Shown piece by piece: positions 25,087 to 41,299 of a stretch of DNA of 64,000 nucleotides (position 1 is its first letter; each line of letters starts with the position of its first letter). This DNA comes from Piscicola geometra (lineage: Eukaryota; Annelida; Clitellata; Hirudinida; Piscicolidae). The stretch covers positions 6,896,811-6,960,810 of the forward strand of contig OX030963.1 in the NCBI GenBank assembly GCA_943735955.1, read 5' to 3'. Below the pieces are notes generated by a model that worked only from the letters and a program-made list of their open reading frames with translations, had not been told where the DNA came from and searched no databases. The position numbers and the translations under genes are program-made.

Positions 25087-26058
25087 CTACCGTTTAATCA
25101 CTTCTTCTGATAATTGGCTTAGTTGAACATCTTTTTCAATCTGAAGGTTTTGAAGTTCTTTTAGTTGTACATCTTCTACATGATTTTTGAATCTCTTTTT
25201 ATTTGATTCTTCTGGCATAGAAGAAATGGTAATTTTTGATAAATTCTTATTCATCAACTTACTTTTCAATTTTTGAGCTATTGTTTTTTTACTTTTTTCT
25301 TTTTCTATGGAATTTTGAAGATTTATGATCTGGTGGTTTTGATCAACTTGTTCTTTCTTGAGCTTTCGAACAGTAGACGTCTGTTGAGACAACTTCTCAT
25401 GAATTAATATTATCCGAAGGCGAAGTATTTTATTTTCGCTCTGAACTTCTCGCAATTTTTTCCTGTTTTTTTCTCCAGTCTCATCTCTTCTCTTGACATT
25501 TTTTAATGAATAATGTCCTTGTTGTTGTTGAATTAAGTTATATTTGAATTTTTCATTTTGGATTTTATGTTTTAGTCTTTTTAAGCGATTTTTCAGTAGA
25601 ATAATCAAATTCTGATCAAAGCTTAACTGTCTTAGATCAATTGGTTGTCTGCCCTTTTCTTCATTTTTGGATTGAACAGTTAATGGTATTGTTTTTGAAC
25701 AATTTCCAACTAAAAATGTGTTCAAAGACACTTTTGGCACATTTATTTTTGAAGATGGAGGAAGAAATTCTAAATTCATGAATGATTCTAGTTTTTCCTT
25801 TTTTGTTAGATTTATTTTCTTTTTAGCAACTATACACACCTTTGAGTATAAAACCAATGGGTTTGTATTGATGAAGTTGTCATTAAGGCATCCCAAAACT
25901 TCAGCTAAACTAAGACAATATATATGTTCCTTTTTAAAAAAGTTTTTTAACTCTAGAACTAGGCCATTGCTTATAAAAACAAATTTTTTCAAACTTTTAT
26001 TTTTTATATCAATACATGTGAGGCCAAGCTTCTGACAAATTGGGCCAGGAAATTCCAT
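25087..26058 (-). CDS. Orphan Lys-rich coiled-coil protein (~323 aa)
   Basis: An uninterrupted frame runs from ATG 26058 (MEFPGPICQKLGLTCIDIKN) to TAG. The frame is open a further 28 codons upstream, so an upstream exon is possible. The first 115 residues look like a compact globular segment with hydrophobic clusters (LVLELKNFF, CLSLAEVLGCL). The rest is a long charged coiled coil with leucine-heptad stretches (LIILLKNRLKRLKHKI, SENKILRLRIILIHEKL). Complexity is normal and codon use is AT-rich like its surroundings, so it is more than chance. Such N-domain plus coiled-coil layouts occur in THAP/P-type transposon proteins, but no zinc-binding set is visible and I do not assign it. Confidence 0.5.
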   Translation of the reverse strand: MEFPGPICQKLGLTCIDIKNKSLKKFVFISNGLVLELKNFFKKEHIYCLSLAEVLGCLNDNFINTNPLVLYSKVCIVAKKKINLTKKEKLESFMNLEFLPPSSKINVPKVSLNTFLVGNCSKTIPLTVQSKNEEKGRQPIDLRQLSFDQNLIILLKNRLKRLKHKIQNEKFKYNLIQQQQGHYSLKNVKRRDETGEKNRKKLREVQSENKILRLRIILIHEKLSQQTSTVRKLKKEQVDQNHQIINLQNSIEKEKSKKTIAQKLKSKLMNKNLSKITISSMPEESNKKRFKNHVEDVQLKELQNLQIEKDVQLSQLSEEVIKR

Positions 26059-27107
26059 TTGAAGACAACTGTATTTTAAAGTTAAAAAAATTATCCTTTG
26101 TAAAGTAACTTTACTAAAGTTTACTAAAGTTGTTACGCTCAAATGGCTTAATTTATTATTATGGACTCTAAGCTATGAATATCATAAGAACCAATAAAAT
26201 GAATGTAAATAAATCAAACTTAAAAAAATAATCCAACCAAGAATAACTATGAATTTTTAAATAATATAGAAATTTAGCATTTAAACGGCGATAACTTTTC
26301 AACAGACGATATAAAAGCAAAAGCTTAATTGTGATGCGCTTTACATTTAATAAAATGCTATACGTATGATTTGTATTTTAAAAATCAGAAACGGAGGAGC
26401 ACTTTTTTTCAATGAAGTTAATATCATTTAAAAGATTAGGAAATGTACTTTCAGAATTTATTTGCTAGATTTTAATTATATTTTTAAAAGTAGTTTATAA
26501 TTCAAAGTGAAAAATTTAAAGTTTATTTTCTCGTTTAATTATTTGAGAAATAATTTTCTAGCAATCGGTTTGAAGTAGGAAATTCAAATACGATTTCAAT
26601 GATATATCATTCATTTATATACATTATATTTTGGTTTCTGAATTTGAAAAATGAACAAGTAGGTGTCGATTCAAAAAGTCCAGATGACACAGCGTAAAGT
26701 GGACTTGATATGATATTCAGTTTTAAATATTGGTTTTTTAAGCTTAGTTAATAAAATTTTACTTTTTTCAAAATTATTTAAATGAAAAAATGGTTAAACT
26801 TTCATTTAATTACAATTTTAATTTTATTTAAAAGCTAGAACCTTTAATAAAAGCAATTTATTGTGCTGATTGCACATATTAACGAAATTCGCCACTTTTA
26901 GCTCATTTGCATATCGTTCGTGGCGGTTGCTAAGTATACACCGTAAACTTTAAATAATTTTAAATTATTAAAATTATTTTTACTGGAATTTTATTACAAT
27001 CTACATTGGTAAAAATTCAAATAAAAAAAAGGTTTTGAAGTTTTATTAAAAATGTAGTATCTTTTTTTTTGAATGACGCCGGTTTTTTCAGTTAGATATT
27101 TACAATA

Positions 27108-28481
27108 ATGAATAGACTTTTAAAAATTTTCACAAGGTGCTGTAGAGCGAGTTGTGAGGAGGAGGAGGAGAAGGAGGAGGAGGAGAAGGAGGAGGAGAGA
27201 TGGAAGAGAAGGAAGAGGAGAGAGAGGAGGAGGAGGAAGAGAGAAGGAGGAGGGAAGGAAGAGAAGGAGGAGGAGAAGGAGGAGGAGAAGAAGGAGGAGG
27301 AGGAGGAGAAGGAGGAGGAGAAGAAGGAGGAGGAGGAGAAGGAGGAGGAGGAGGAGAAGGAGGAGGAGGAGGAAAAGGAGGAGGAGGAGGAGGAGAAGAA
27401 GATTCATTTTCATACCACGTCACAACCATCATCAATATCATCGTCACCATCCAAATCACTATCATCACCGCCACCATCATCAATATCATCAGGACCAACA
27501 CAATCATTATCATCACCGCCACCATCATCGATATACTCAAATTCATCAAAATCATTATCATCACCGCCACCATCATCGATATCATTATCATCACCGCCAC
27601 CATCAGCTGTATCATCATCAGCACCACCACCGCCACCATCAGCTGTATCATCATCAGCACCACCACCACCACCATCAGCTGTATCATCATCAGCACCACC
27701 ACCGCCACCATCAGCTGTATCATCATCAGCACCACCACCACCACCATCAGCAGCATCAACATCAACGCCACCACCACCATCATCAGCTGCTTCAACATCT
27801 CTTGCTGCACCATCGCTCTCACGAAAATCTCTGTTCCAGAGAATGGCAGAACGACTTCAAAGGAAATCGAGGGTGGTGCAGCAAGAAGCAGAGGCGTCAA
27901 CTTCAAAATTAAGACCATCATCAACAACAAATGAAATAACAACAAATGAAATAACAACAAATGAAATAAAAACAAATGAAATAAAAACAAATGAAATAAA
28001 AACAAATGAAATAAAAACAAATGAAATAAAAACAAATGAAATAACAAATGAAATAACAACAAATGAAATAACAGCAACAACAACATCTATTATAAAAACA
28101 AAAGGCTTCTCAGCCAAAATGAACAAATTAGTTCCAACCTCTGTACCATCACCTATTATAATAACCTGTCAGCCATGTATACCCACTCAAGTAGCTAAGA
28201 CAATTCCAAAACCGAAAACAACAACAACAGTTTCCCCAATAACAACAAAAGGAAATAGTATAAAAACAACAACAATCAAAACTCCCCAAAAAAAAATCAT
28301 AACAACTAATAAAACAACAACGAGAGCGCCAACAACAACAAATACATCAACGACGACAAAAAAACAAACCTTGGCTGGCGTGGCAGGGAGGCCGAAGGCG
28401 GCCACACCAGAAGCGCGAACGCCCCGCACTTCACCGCGTGGAGCGTGGGGGTACACAGCGGAGAAACGCCAGCCAAAGTGA
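27108..28481 (+). CDS. 457-codon low-complexity ORF (E/K block, S/P repeats, T-rich tail)
   Basis: Starts MNRLLKIFTRCCRASC (a Cys-containing basic N-terminus that could be lipid-anchored), then about 80 residues of E/K. Next come SSP/SAVSS-APPPPP repeats (four to five copies of a 36-bp unit at 27595-27770), a normal-complexity SLFQRMAERLQRKSRVVQQE segment, (TNEI/K)n repeats, a T-rich linker and a tail with RGAWGYTAEKRQPK. TTTTTTCAG precedes the ATG by about 20 nt, resembling a splice acceptor. The frame survives several different repeat types, which favours real coding. Two other frames are also long, so the evidence is moderate. No function assigned. Confidence 0.42.
   Translation: MNRLLKIFTRCCRASCEEEEEKEEEEKEEERWKRRKRRERRRRKREGGGKEEKEEEKEEEKKEEEEEKEEEKKEEEEKEEEEEKEEEEEKEEEEEEKKIHFHTTSQPSSISSSPSKSLSSPPPSSISSGPTQSLSSPPPSSIYSNSSKSLSSPPPSSISLSSPPPSAVSSSAPPPPPSAVSSSAPPPPPSAVSSSAPPPPPSAVSSSAPPPPPSAASTSTPPPPSSAASTSLAAPSLSRKSLFQRMAERLQRKSRVVQQEAEASTSKLRPSSTTNEITTNEITTNEIKTNEIKTNEIKTNEIKTNEIKTNEITNEITTNEITATTTSIIKTKGFSAKMNKLVPTSVPSPIIITCQPCIPTQVAKTIPKPKTTTTVSPITTKGNSIKTTTIKTPQKKIITTNKTTTRAPTTTNTSTTTKKQTLAGVAGRPKAATPEARTPRTSPRGAWGYTAEKRQPK
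27154..27405. repeat. (GAGGAG/AAG)n polypurine tract
   Basis: A 250-bp almost pure purine strand (mirror-repeat, triplex-prone) within the 457-codon ORF. Confidence 0.9.
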
Positions 28482-28594
28482 AGAAGAACATCATTTTGGT
28501 GAGAGATTATGGGGGGAGGGGGATGGGGGTGGTAGTATAGTGCAGTATAGACTATACTACACTACCCTACACTGTATAGTATAGATTATACTAT

Positions 28595-28905
28595 AGTGTA
28601 TAATATAGTGTAGTGTAGTGTAGTGTAGTGTGGTGTAGTGTAGTGTAGTGTAGTGTAGTGTAGTGTAGTGTAGTGTAGTGTAGTGTAGTGTAGTGTAGTG
28701 TAGTGTAGTGTAGTGTAGTGTAGTGTAGTGTAGTGTAGTGTATTGTAGTGTAGGGTAGTGTATTGTAGTGTAGTGTAGTGTAGTGTAGTGTAGTGTAGTG
28801 TAGTGTAGTGTAATGTAGTGTAGTGTAGTGTAGTGTGGTGTAGTGTAGTGTAGTGTAGTGTAGTGTAGTGTAGTGTAGTGTGGTGTAGTGTAGTGTAGTG
28901 TAGTT
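28595..28905. repeat. (TGTAG)n pentanucleotide microsatellite
   Basis: About 60 copies of GTGTA/TGTAG. It is preceded by an imperfect palindrome rich in ACTATAGT-like motifs (28535-28595). Confidence 0.93.
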
Positions 28906-28964
28906 TGAGTAATGTAGTGTGGGTATGTGGTGTAATGTGGTATGGTGGTGGTCTTGAGGGGGTT

Positions 28965-29480
28965 AGGAGGGAGGGGGGTGGTGGTGGTTGTAGTGGTGGT
29001 TGTTGTGGTAGTGGTGGTTGTGGTGGTGATGGTGGTTGTTGTGGTGGTGGTGGTAGTTGTAGTGGTGCTTGTTGTGGTAGTGTTTGTGGTTGTTGTGGTG
29101 GTGGTGGTTGTTGTGGTGGGGGTTGTTGTGGTTGTTGTGTTGGGGGTAGTTGTGGTTGTTGTGGTAGTTGTTGTGGTGGTGATTGTTGTGGTGGTGGTGG
29201 TTGTTGTGGTGGTTGTGGTGGTGGTTGTGGTGGTTGTAGTGGTGGTTGTTGTGGTGGTTGTGGTTGTGGTTGTAGTAGTGGTTGTTTTGGGGGTGGTTGT
29301 TGTGGTGGGGGTTGTGGTTGTTGTGGTGGTGGTTGTTGTGGTGGTTGTTGTGGTGGTGGTTGTGTTGGTGGTGGTGATTGTTGTGGTGGTGGTTGTTGTG
29401 GTGGTTTTTGTTGTGGTGGTGGTTGTTGTGGGGGGGGTGGTTGTGGTGGTGGTTGTGGTGGGGGTTTTTGTGGTGGTGAT
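28965..29480. repeat. GGTGGTTGTT-type G/T minisatellite
   Basis: A 500-bp GGT/TGT array. The opposite strand yields an artefactual P/Q-rich frame. Confidence 0.92.
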
Positions 29481-29782
29481 GGTATGATGGTGGTGGGATG
29501 TGCTAGGATGGTGGTGGTGGTAATGGGATGTAGTGGTGGTGTTTGTGATGTTTCAGTTAGCTTGGTTGTGACGCCTGGAGGTGCCTTGGTGCTTATGGGA
29601 GGATATGAAGAAGGGTGGGATGGGGAGATGGTGTGATTGTGGGTTTGGAAGTAGGGGGGGGGGGGTTTGAAGGGATTAATTGTGCGTGTTGCAATGGTTG
29701 AGTAGAGGAATTCTTGAAGGTGACTCACCATTTGGCCGTTAGAAACTAAAACTAAAGGAATGCTTTAAACTTGCGTCGCCAG

Positions 29783-31349
<1,567 letters not shown>

Positions 31350-31369
31350 GTGAGAAGAAGGTGGTGTGG

Positions 31370-31470
31370 TTGGTTGGTTGGGAGGGAGGGTGTGGTTGGT
31401 TGGTTGGTTGGGAGGGAGGGTGTGGTTGGTTGGTTGGTTGGGAGGGAGGGTGTGGTTGGTTGGTTTGGAA
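31370..31470. repeat. 30-bp repeat (TGTGGTTGGTTGGTTGGTTG type)
   Basis: Three copies just downstream of the last GART exon. Confidence 0.85.
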
Positions 31471-31886
31471 ATAGGGTGTGGAAGAGAGGGTAGTGTGGTT
31501 AATGGAAAAAAGGTTGTGGGGTTGGTGGTTGGTTGTTTCTTGTGTGGTGTGCTCTTCATATAGACGTGCAGGTGTTTCTAATCAATAAATTCTTGTGGTG
31601 GTCTTGAGGGGGTCAAGAGGAAGGAGGGTGATAGGTTGATGATAGGTGAAAAACCTCTATACAGCCATCCTCACACAACCACTAAACAACCCCCCCCCCG
31701 CAAACTGCTACCACATCCCTTCCTCACGACTATCACCCCACATTAATCCCCAAACAACCATCACCCCAAACCACACTATCAACACACAGCCATACATCAC
31801 TACACAACCAACAGCACACTTCCACCACAACCACACACAGAAAACTCAACCACCACACAATTATCACAATCACTCAAGCACGACAT

Positions 31887-32265
31887 AACAACCACACCAC
31901 ACAGCCACATAACAACCACACCACACAGCCACATAACAACCACACCACACAGCCACATAACAACCACACCACACAGCCACATAACAACCACACCACACAG
32001 CCACATAACAACCACACCACACAGCCACATAACAACCACACCACACAGCCACATAACAACCACACCACACAGCCACATAACAACCACACCACACAGCCAC
32101 ATAACAACCACACCACACAGCCACATAACAACCACACCACACAGCCACATAACAACCACACCACACAGCCACATAACAACCACACCACACAGCCACATAA
32201 CAACCACACCACACAGCCACATAACAACCACACCACACAGCCACATAACAACCACACCACACAGC
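31887..32265. repeat. 24-bp minisatellite resembling the MCCC1 acceptor
   Basis: About 16 near-identical copies containing CACACAGCCACATAACA. The last copy grades into ACACAGCCACACATAACAG, the acceptor of the first MCCC1 exon in the window. It looks like amplification of an intron-exon border. Confidence 0.93.
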
Positions 32266-32279
32266 CACACATAACAGAG

Positions 32280-35802
<3,523 letters not shown>

Positions 35803-35879
35803 GTGTGTCTTTCGTATTCTTATTTGGAATAGTTGTGTTTAATCTCCTAGTAGTGAGTGGTAAACATTTACTAAAACCT

Positions 35880-36100
35880 ACCCCCTCCAACTTAATTACT
35901 CCAACCAACCACTCCAACCCAACCCATTCACTCCAACCCAACCACTCCAACCCAACCCCTCCAACCCAACCCCTCCAACCCAACCACTCTAACCCAACCC
36001 CTCCAACCAATCACTCCAACCCAACCACTCCAACCCAATCACTCCAACTCAACCACTCTAACCCAACCACTCCAACCAACCACTCCAACCCAACCAATAC
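35880..36100. repeat. 14-bp minisatellite after copy C
   Basis: The same CCAACCCAACCACT family as after copies A and B. Confidence 0.93.
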
Positions 36101-36119
36101 TTACTCCGAACAACAACAA

Positions 36120-37640
36120 AAACAGAATCTACAACAACAACAGGTGGCGCTTTTGAGGTCGTCTTCGTGCAGAAATGGGGGAGTCTCCAGTCCCCCCTTC
36201 CCCTCCAACCACCACCTCCCAGTCCCCCCTTCCCCTCCAACCACCAACTCCCATTCCCTTCTTCCCCCCCAACCACCACCACTCAGTACCCCCCTTCCCC
36301 CCCAACCACCACCTCCCAGTCCCCCTTTTCTCTCCAACTTTGAGGTCTTCTTCGTGCAGAAATAGGGGAGTCTCCAGTCCCCTGTTCCCCCCAACCACCA
36401 CCTCCCAGTCTCCCTTTCCCCTCCAACTTTGAGGTCCTCTTCGTGCAGAAATAGGGAAGTCTCCAGTCCCCCCTTCCCCCCAACCACCACCTCCCAGTCT
36501 CCCTATCCCTTTCCAACTTTGAGGTCCTCTTCGTGCAGAAATGGGGAAGTCTCCAGTCCCCCCTTCCCCCCAACCACCACCTCCCAGTCTCTTTTTCCCC
36601 TCCAACTTTGAAGTCCTCTTCGTGCAGAAATGGGGAAGTCTCCAGTCCCCCCTTCCCCCCAACCACCACCTCCCAGTCTCTCTTTCCCCTCCAACTTTGA
36701 GGTCCTCTTCGTGCAGAAATAGGGGAGTCTCCAGTCCCCCCTTCCCTCCAACCACCACCTCCCAGTCTCTCTTTCCCCTCCAACTTTGAGGTCCTCTTCC
36801 TGCAGAAATAGGGGAGTCTCCAGTCCCCCCTTCCCCCCAACCACCACCTCCCAGTCCCCCCTCCTTTTCCAACTTTGAGGTCTTCTTCGTGCAGAAATAA
36901 GGGAGTCTCCAGTCCCCCCTTCCCCCCAACCACCACCTCCCAGTCTCCCTTTCCCCTCCAACTTTGAGGTCCTCTTCGTGCAGAAATAGGGGAGTCTCCA
37001 GTCCCCCCTTCCCCCCAACCACCACATCCCAGTCCCCCCTTCCCTTCCAACCACCACCACCCAGTACCCCCCTTCCCTCCCAACCACCACCTCCCAGTCC
37101 CCCCTTTCCTTCCAAACACCACCACTACCCAGTACCCCCCTTCCCCCCCAACCACCACCTCCCTGTCCCCCCTTCCCCTCCAACCACCACCTCCCAGTCC
37201 CCCCTTCCCCCCCAACCACCACCACCCAGTCCCCCCTTCCCCCCCAACCACCATCTCCCAGTCCCTCCTTCCCCTCCAACCACCACTTCCCTGTCCTCCC
37301 TTCCCCCCCAACCACCACCACCACCCAGTCCCCCCTTCCCCCCCCAACCACCACCTCCCTGTCCCCCCTTCCCCCCCAATCACCACCACCCAGTCCCCCC
37401 TTCTCCCCCAACCACCACCTCCCAGTCCCCCCTTCCCCTCCAACCACCACCTTTCAGTCCCCCCTTCCCTTCCAACCACCACCTCCCTGTCCCCCCTTCC
37501 CCCCCAACCACCACCACCCAGTCCCCCCTTCCCCCCCAACCACCACCTCCCAGTCCCCCCTTCCCCTCCAACCACCACCTCCCTGTCCTCCCTTCCCCTC
37601 CAACCACCACCTTCCAGCCCCCCCTTCCCCTTCACTGAAG
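36120..37640. repeat. 89-bp minisatellite plus ~30-bp C-rich array
   Basis: 36150-37000 is an 89-bp unit containing CTTCGTGCAGAAATGGGGAA and CCAACCACCACCTCCCAGTC. 37000-37640 is the shorter CCCCCCTTCCCCCCAACCAC unit alone. The same families recur at 42360-43080 and, reversed, at 50860-51165. Confidence 0.93.
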
Positions 37641-38306
37641 CAGTGGTTCCAGAGAGACTTTCCTTCTTCAGCGAGATCTTGGTCACCTTTTTGAGTGCTT
37701 GCTGCGACGGCTCACCGCCACTGCTTTTCTTTTCGGCTTTGCCACTTTTTCCGGCATCACCACGATCTTTTTGACTACCACTTTCACTAACGTTTTCTCC
37801 ATCACCCTCATCATCTTCTCCAACTACCTATCTTTCACTACCACTCTTCTCACCACCCTTCTCACCACCCGAACCCCCCCACCACGATTGATCCTCCTGC
37901 CCTCCAACTCCTCAACAGCACTTCCCACCATCTAACTGATCGACGACGACTTCACCTTCTTCTGCCACGAAGAAACCAACGAGGAAACCTTAGAGTTGGT
38001 TGACTGTGTGGGCTTTGCGTGGTGGCTTTTGTTGTAGTTGTAGTGCTTGTGGTGGAGTTGGGATGCGTTGTTGCCATGGGGACCGTTGTTCATGTTGGTT
38101 TTTTCATTATTTACATGGTTTTTTCTGTTGTAGTGCATTCTTGTAGATGCATTTTTGCCATGGTAACTCTGGTTCCAATGACATGCACCACTACCATCAC
38201 CTGCATGATACCCTTGATTGGCATGGTGTTCTTGCCTGCATTGGTGGTGGGATGCTTCCTTTGCATGCTGACTCTTCTTCAGTTTCCCTTCGTTTTCTGC
38301 AGACAT
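37640..38306 (-). CDS. Unknown basic His/Asn/Ser/Lys-rich coding segment, copy 1
   Basis: Starting at ATG 38306 (MSAENEGKLKKSQHAKEASH), 125 codons stay open with HH- and N-rich composition. They include NNASQLHHKHYNYNKSHHAK and VSSLVSSW, then a TAG at 37932 where the other copy has a serine codon. Further along, in another frame, KSGKAEKKSSGG and KKVTKISLKKESLSGTTASV read as plausible Lys/Ser-rich protein up to 37640. An inverted, diverged second copy lies at 41300-41750. The paired preservation suggests a real exon or exons. I do not recognise the family and the frame changes leave its status open. Confidence 0.35.
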
Positions 38307-40117
38307 TCTCTTAGTCGAATAACATCCACCCTTTGTGCATTCTCCACCATTTCTGCCTCATGGTGGAGACTGCAGAAAGGGTGGAGACTGCAGGTGATGG
38401 TAGTGGTCTGTCCAGAGATGAGTTGTTGTCTCTTGGGCTGTCTTGCAGAGTCTGCACAGGTCCTCTTGGCTTAGACCAATTCTACATTGGTAGGCTCTGA
38501 GCGCCGGGTGCTGCCCAGTACGGAACCTGCTCAGGTTAGTGCGAGCAAGTTTGGTGAGCTACTTCTCAGCTTTCTTGAGCCTGCCTTTGTATATGCTATT
38601 CAGTCTGTCGTTACTGAAGTGGTTTTCTTGAGGTCTATGGCTTGTGAGTGCTTGGCAGATCCCTGTTCTTGATAGGTCTTGGTTTAGCGGGGTTAGCTGT
38701 GTTCTGCTTCCTGTAGCTGCTTCTGCATCGCCTCATCGTTTCCGACCAGATAGCAGTGGCTTGGCACCCAGATGAAGAGAACCTTTTTGTTCATGTTGGC
38801 ACACTGTGCAGTTAGCTCTGAAATTCGATGAGAGGAAAGAGAGTTGGATGCCATTAGCGAGAGAAGCGGCTTGCAATCGCACACAATCTTTGCCACGCTC
38901 CAGTCCTCTCTCTCAATCAACCATTTCAGAGCCCCCTCAACCGCAATTCTTTCAGTGTCCATTGGGTTACTCTTGTATCCTGTGGGTTTGTTCCAAGTGA
39001 CTACTATCTGATCTCTTTGGTACACCACCACCGCAGCACCACAATGCTTTGTCACCCTTGCACCGAGCCGTCAGTAAAGATGGTAAAATCAGCTTTCCCT
39101 TTCTGGGTGATGGCATCCTTGGCTGCTTCCAGTTGCATGTGGTCATGGTCGTGCTTGCTGGATTTGGAGTAGCTGATGTTGAGAGAGAAGTTGAACCAAG
39201 GCGGCATGGGCTCGTATACCACTTCGTGCAGTGGTACGGAACCTGCTCAGGTTGGTGCGAGCAAGTTTGGTGAGCTCCTTCTCAGCTTTCTTGAGCCTGC
39301 CTTTGTATATGCTATTCAGTCTGTCGTTACTGAAGTGGTTTTCTTGAGGTCTATGGCTTGTGAGTGCTTGGCAGATCCCTGTTCTTGATAAGTCTTGGTT
39401 AGCGGGGTTAGCTGTGTCCTGCTTCCTGTAGCTGCTTCTGCATCAGCCTCATCGTTTCCGACCAGATAGCAGTGGTCTGGCACCCAGATGAAGAGAACCT
39501 TTTTGTTCAGGTTGGCACACTGTGCAGTTAGCTCTGAAATTCGATGGGAGGAGAGAGAGTTGGATGCCATTAGCGAGAGAAGCGGTTTGCAATCGCACAC
39601 AATCTTTGCCACGCTCCAGTCTTCTTTCTCACTCAACCATTTCAGAGCCCCCTCAACCGCAATTCTTTCAGTGTCCATTGGGTTACTTTTGTATCCTGTG
39701 GGCTTGTTCCAGGTAACTACTTTCTGATCCCTTTGGTACACCACCACCGCAGCACCACAATGCTTTGTCACCCTTGCACCGAGCCGTCAGTAAAGATGGT
39801 AAAATCAGCTTTCCCTTTCTGGGTGATGGCATCTATGGCTGCTTCCAGTTGCATGTGGTCATGGTCGTGCTTGCTGGATTTGGAGTAGCTGATGTTGAGA
39901 GGGAAGTTAAACCAAGGCGGCTTGGGCTCGTATACCACTGCAGTGGGTCTTCTGGTAGAAGTGCCTTTGCTTGGTGAAGGAATTTGGCCCTCTATCTGTT
40001 TTGTTTCAGCTTCTTGGTTACATGTTTCTCTGAAAGTGACTTCCCATGTCGTTGGAATCAGAGTTACCATGGCAAAAATGCATCTACAAGAATGCACTAC
40101 AACCGAAAACACCATGT
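38107..40117. repeat. ~80-bp inverted repeat bracketing a LINE fragment
   Basis: 38107-38190 (GTAGTGCATTCTTGTAGATG...CCATGGTAACTCTGG) recurs reversed at 40040-40117. Tandem LINE RNase H copies lie between. Confidence 0.7.
38515..40030 (-). mobile_element. LINE RNase H-domain fragment, tandemly duplicated (718-bp period)
   Basis: Copy B (39316-39950) encodes FTDGSV, GAAVVVYQRDQ, an ERIAVEGALKWL helix, CDCKPLLSLMAS and WVPDHCYLVGNDEADAEA. These are the four acidic catalytic motifs of a retroelement RNase H. Copy A (38517-39232) is the same with a 1-bp loss in the last motif (NDEAMQKQ). Frames are interrupted. RNase H-bearing non-LTR elements (I/R1/Jockey group) are the likely source. Confidence 0.75.
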
Positions 40118-41290
40118 AAATAATCAATCAATCAATCACTAATAATTTGTATAGCGCCCTTTACTAAGTGAACAAAAGCGCTCAGCTATCACGTCCCAAA
40201 CAAGTACGTCTTCAGGCCTCGACGGAAAGTTATGAGTGACTTAGTTGAAGTTGAAGAAGAAGGTAAAGAATTCCATAAAAGAGGACCACAGTAAGAAAAA
40301 GAACGTTTAGCAAAAGAGTGTTTAACTGGAAAACGAAAAGAACGATTAAAGGTAGATGATCTTAGACCAGATTTAGGGGGTTGTTTAATTAGAATTTTAA
40401 GATAAATTGGAGCATTACAGTTATGAATTTTAAACATATTTAGGCATATTTTAAAAGTCACTCTAGATCTCAAAAGTAACCAATGTAACAAACGAAGATA
40501 AGGAGAAATGTGAGAAAACTTAGGAGCACGAGCAACAAGACGAGCAGCACAATTAAAGGTTTTATTTGGAGGAGCTAAAGTAGTATCAGGGAGACCATAG
40601 TAAAGAGAGTTGCAATAATCAATCCTGGAGAAAACTAGAGAAGATACAAGAATAGATTTTAAAGATAAATTGGAGCATTACAGTTATGAATTTTAAACAT
40701 ATTTAGGCATATTTTAAAAGTCACTCTAGATCTCAAAGGTAACCAATGTAACAAACGAAGATAAGGAGAAATGTGAGAAAACTTAGGAGCACGAGCAACA
40801 AGACGAGCAGCACAATTAAAGGTTTTATTTGGAGGAGCTAAAGTAGTATCAGGGAGACCATAGTAAAGAGAGTTGCAATAATCAATCCTGGAGAGAACTA
40901 GAGAAGATACAAGAAGTTGCAAGGTAGGATCATTGAGAAAAGGAAGAAGCTGTTTAATACGACGAATGTGGAAGTAACAAGATTAAAAGACAGATAGAAT
41001 TTGAGGAGCTAAAGACAAGTTAGAATCGAAAATAAAACCAAGGCTACGAATGGAAGATGAAGGGTTTAGAGAGAGTGAAGAGGGGGGAGGCAAAACTAAA
41101 GAAGGAAGAGATAGTAAAGACTTTGATTTTTTATTGAAATATATGAATTCAAATTTGTCTGGATTGAGTTTGAGAAACATAGAAGAAGCCCAAGAGATTA
41201 TAGATTGAAGACAGAGAGTTATTTTATTAACAGTAAGGTCAAGAGAAGAGTCAGTGAAAGATGAATAAATATAGGAGTCGTGAAAAAATG
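40118..41290 (-). mobile_element. 5'-truncated CR1/L2-type LINE 3' end with (GATT)n tail
   Basis: The minus strand reads a reverse-transcriptase thumb and C-terminus: LKLNPDKFEFIYF, SRIDYCNSLYYGLPD, RLLHWLPLRSRVTFKICLNM, and AKRSFSYCGPLLWNSLPS, ending FRRGLKTYLF. These are characteristic of CR1/L2 elements. The tail is GGGCGCTATAC...GATTGATTGATT. A ~267-bp segment is duplicated inside (40394-40660 and 40660-40925). Inserted in the inverted copy of the 38-kb segment. Confidence 0.8.
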
Positions 41291-41299
41291 AAAAAACCA

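Noticed and set aside
28586..29731. Gly/Cys-rich, poly-Val and P/Q-rich frames
   Set aside because: GGT/TGT array read in different frames; no splice or family support.
36129..37686. GGWWLGGKGG-rich long minus-strand frames
   Set aside because: 89-bp and 30-bp minisatellite translation. Only the KISLKKESLSGTTASV end near 37640 was kept as possible coding.
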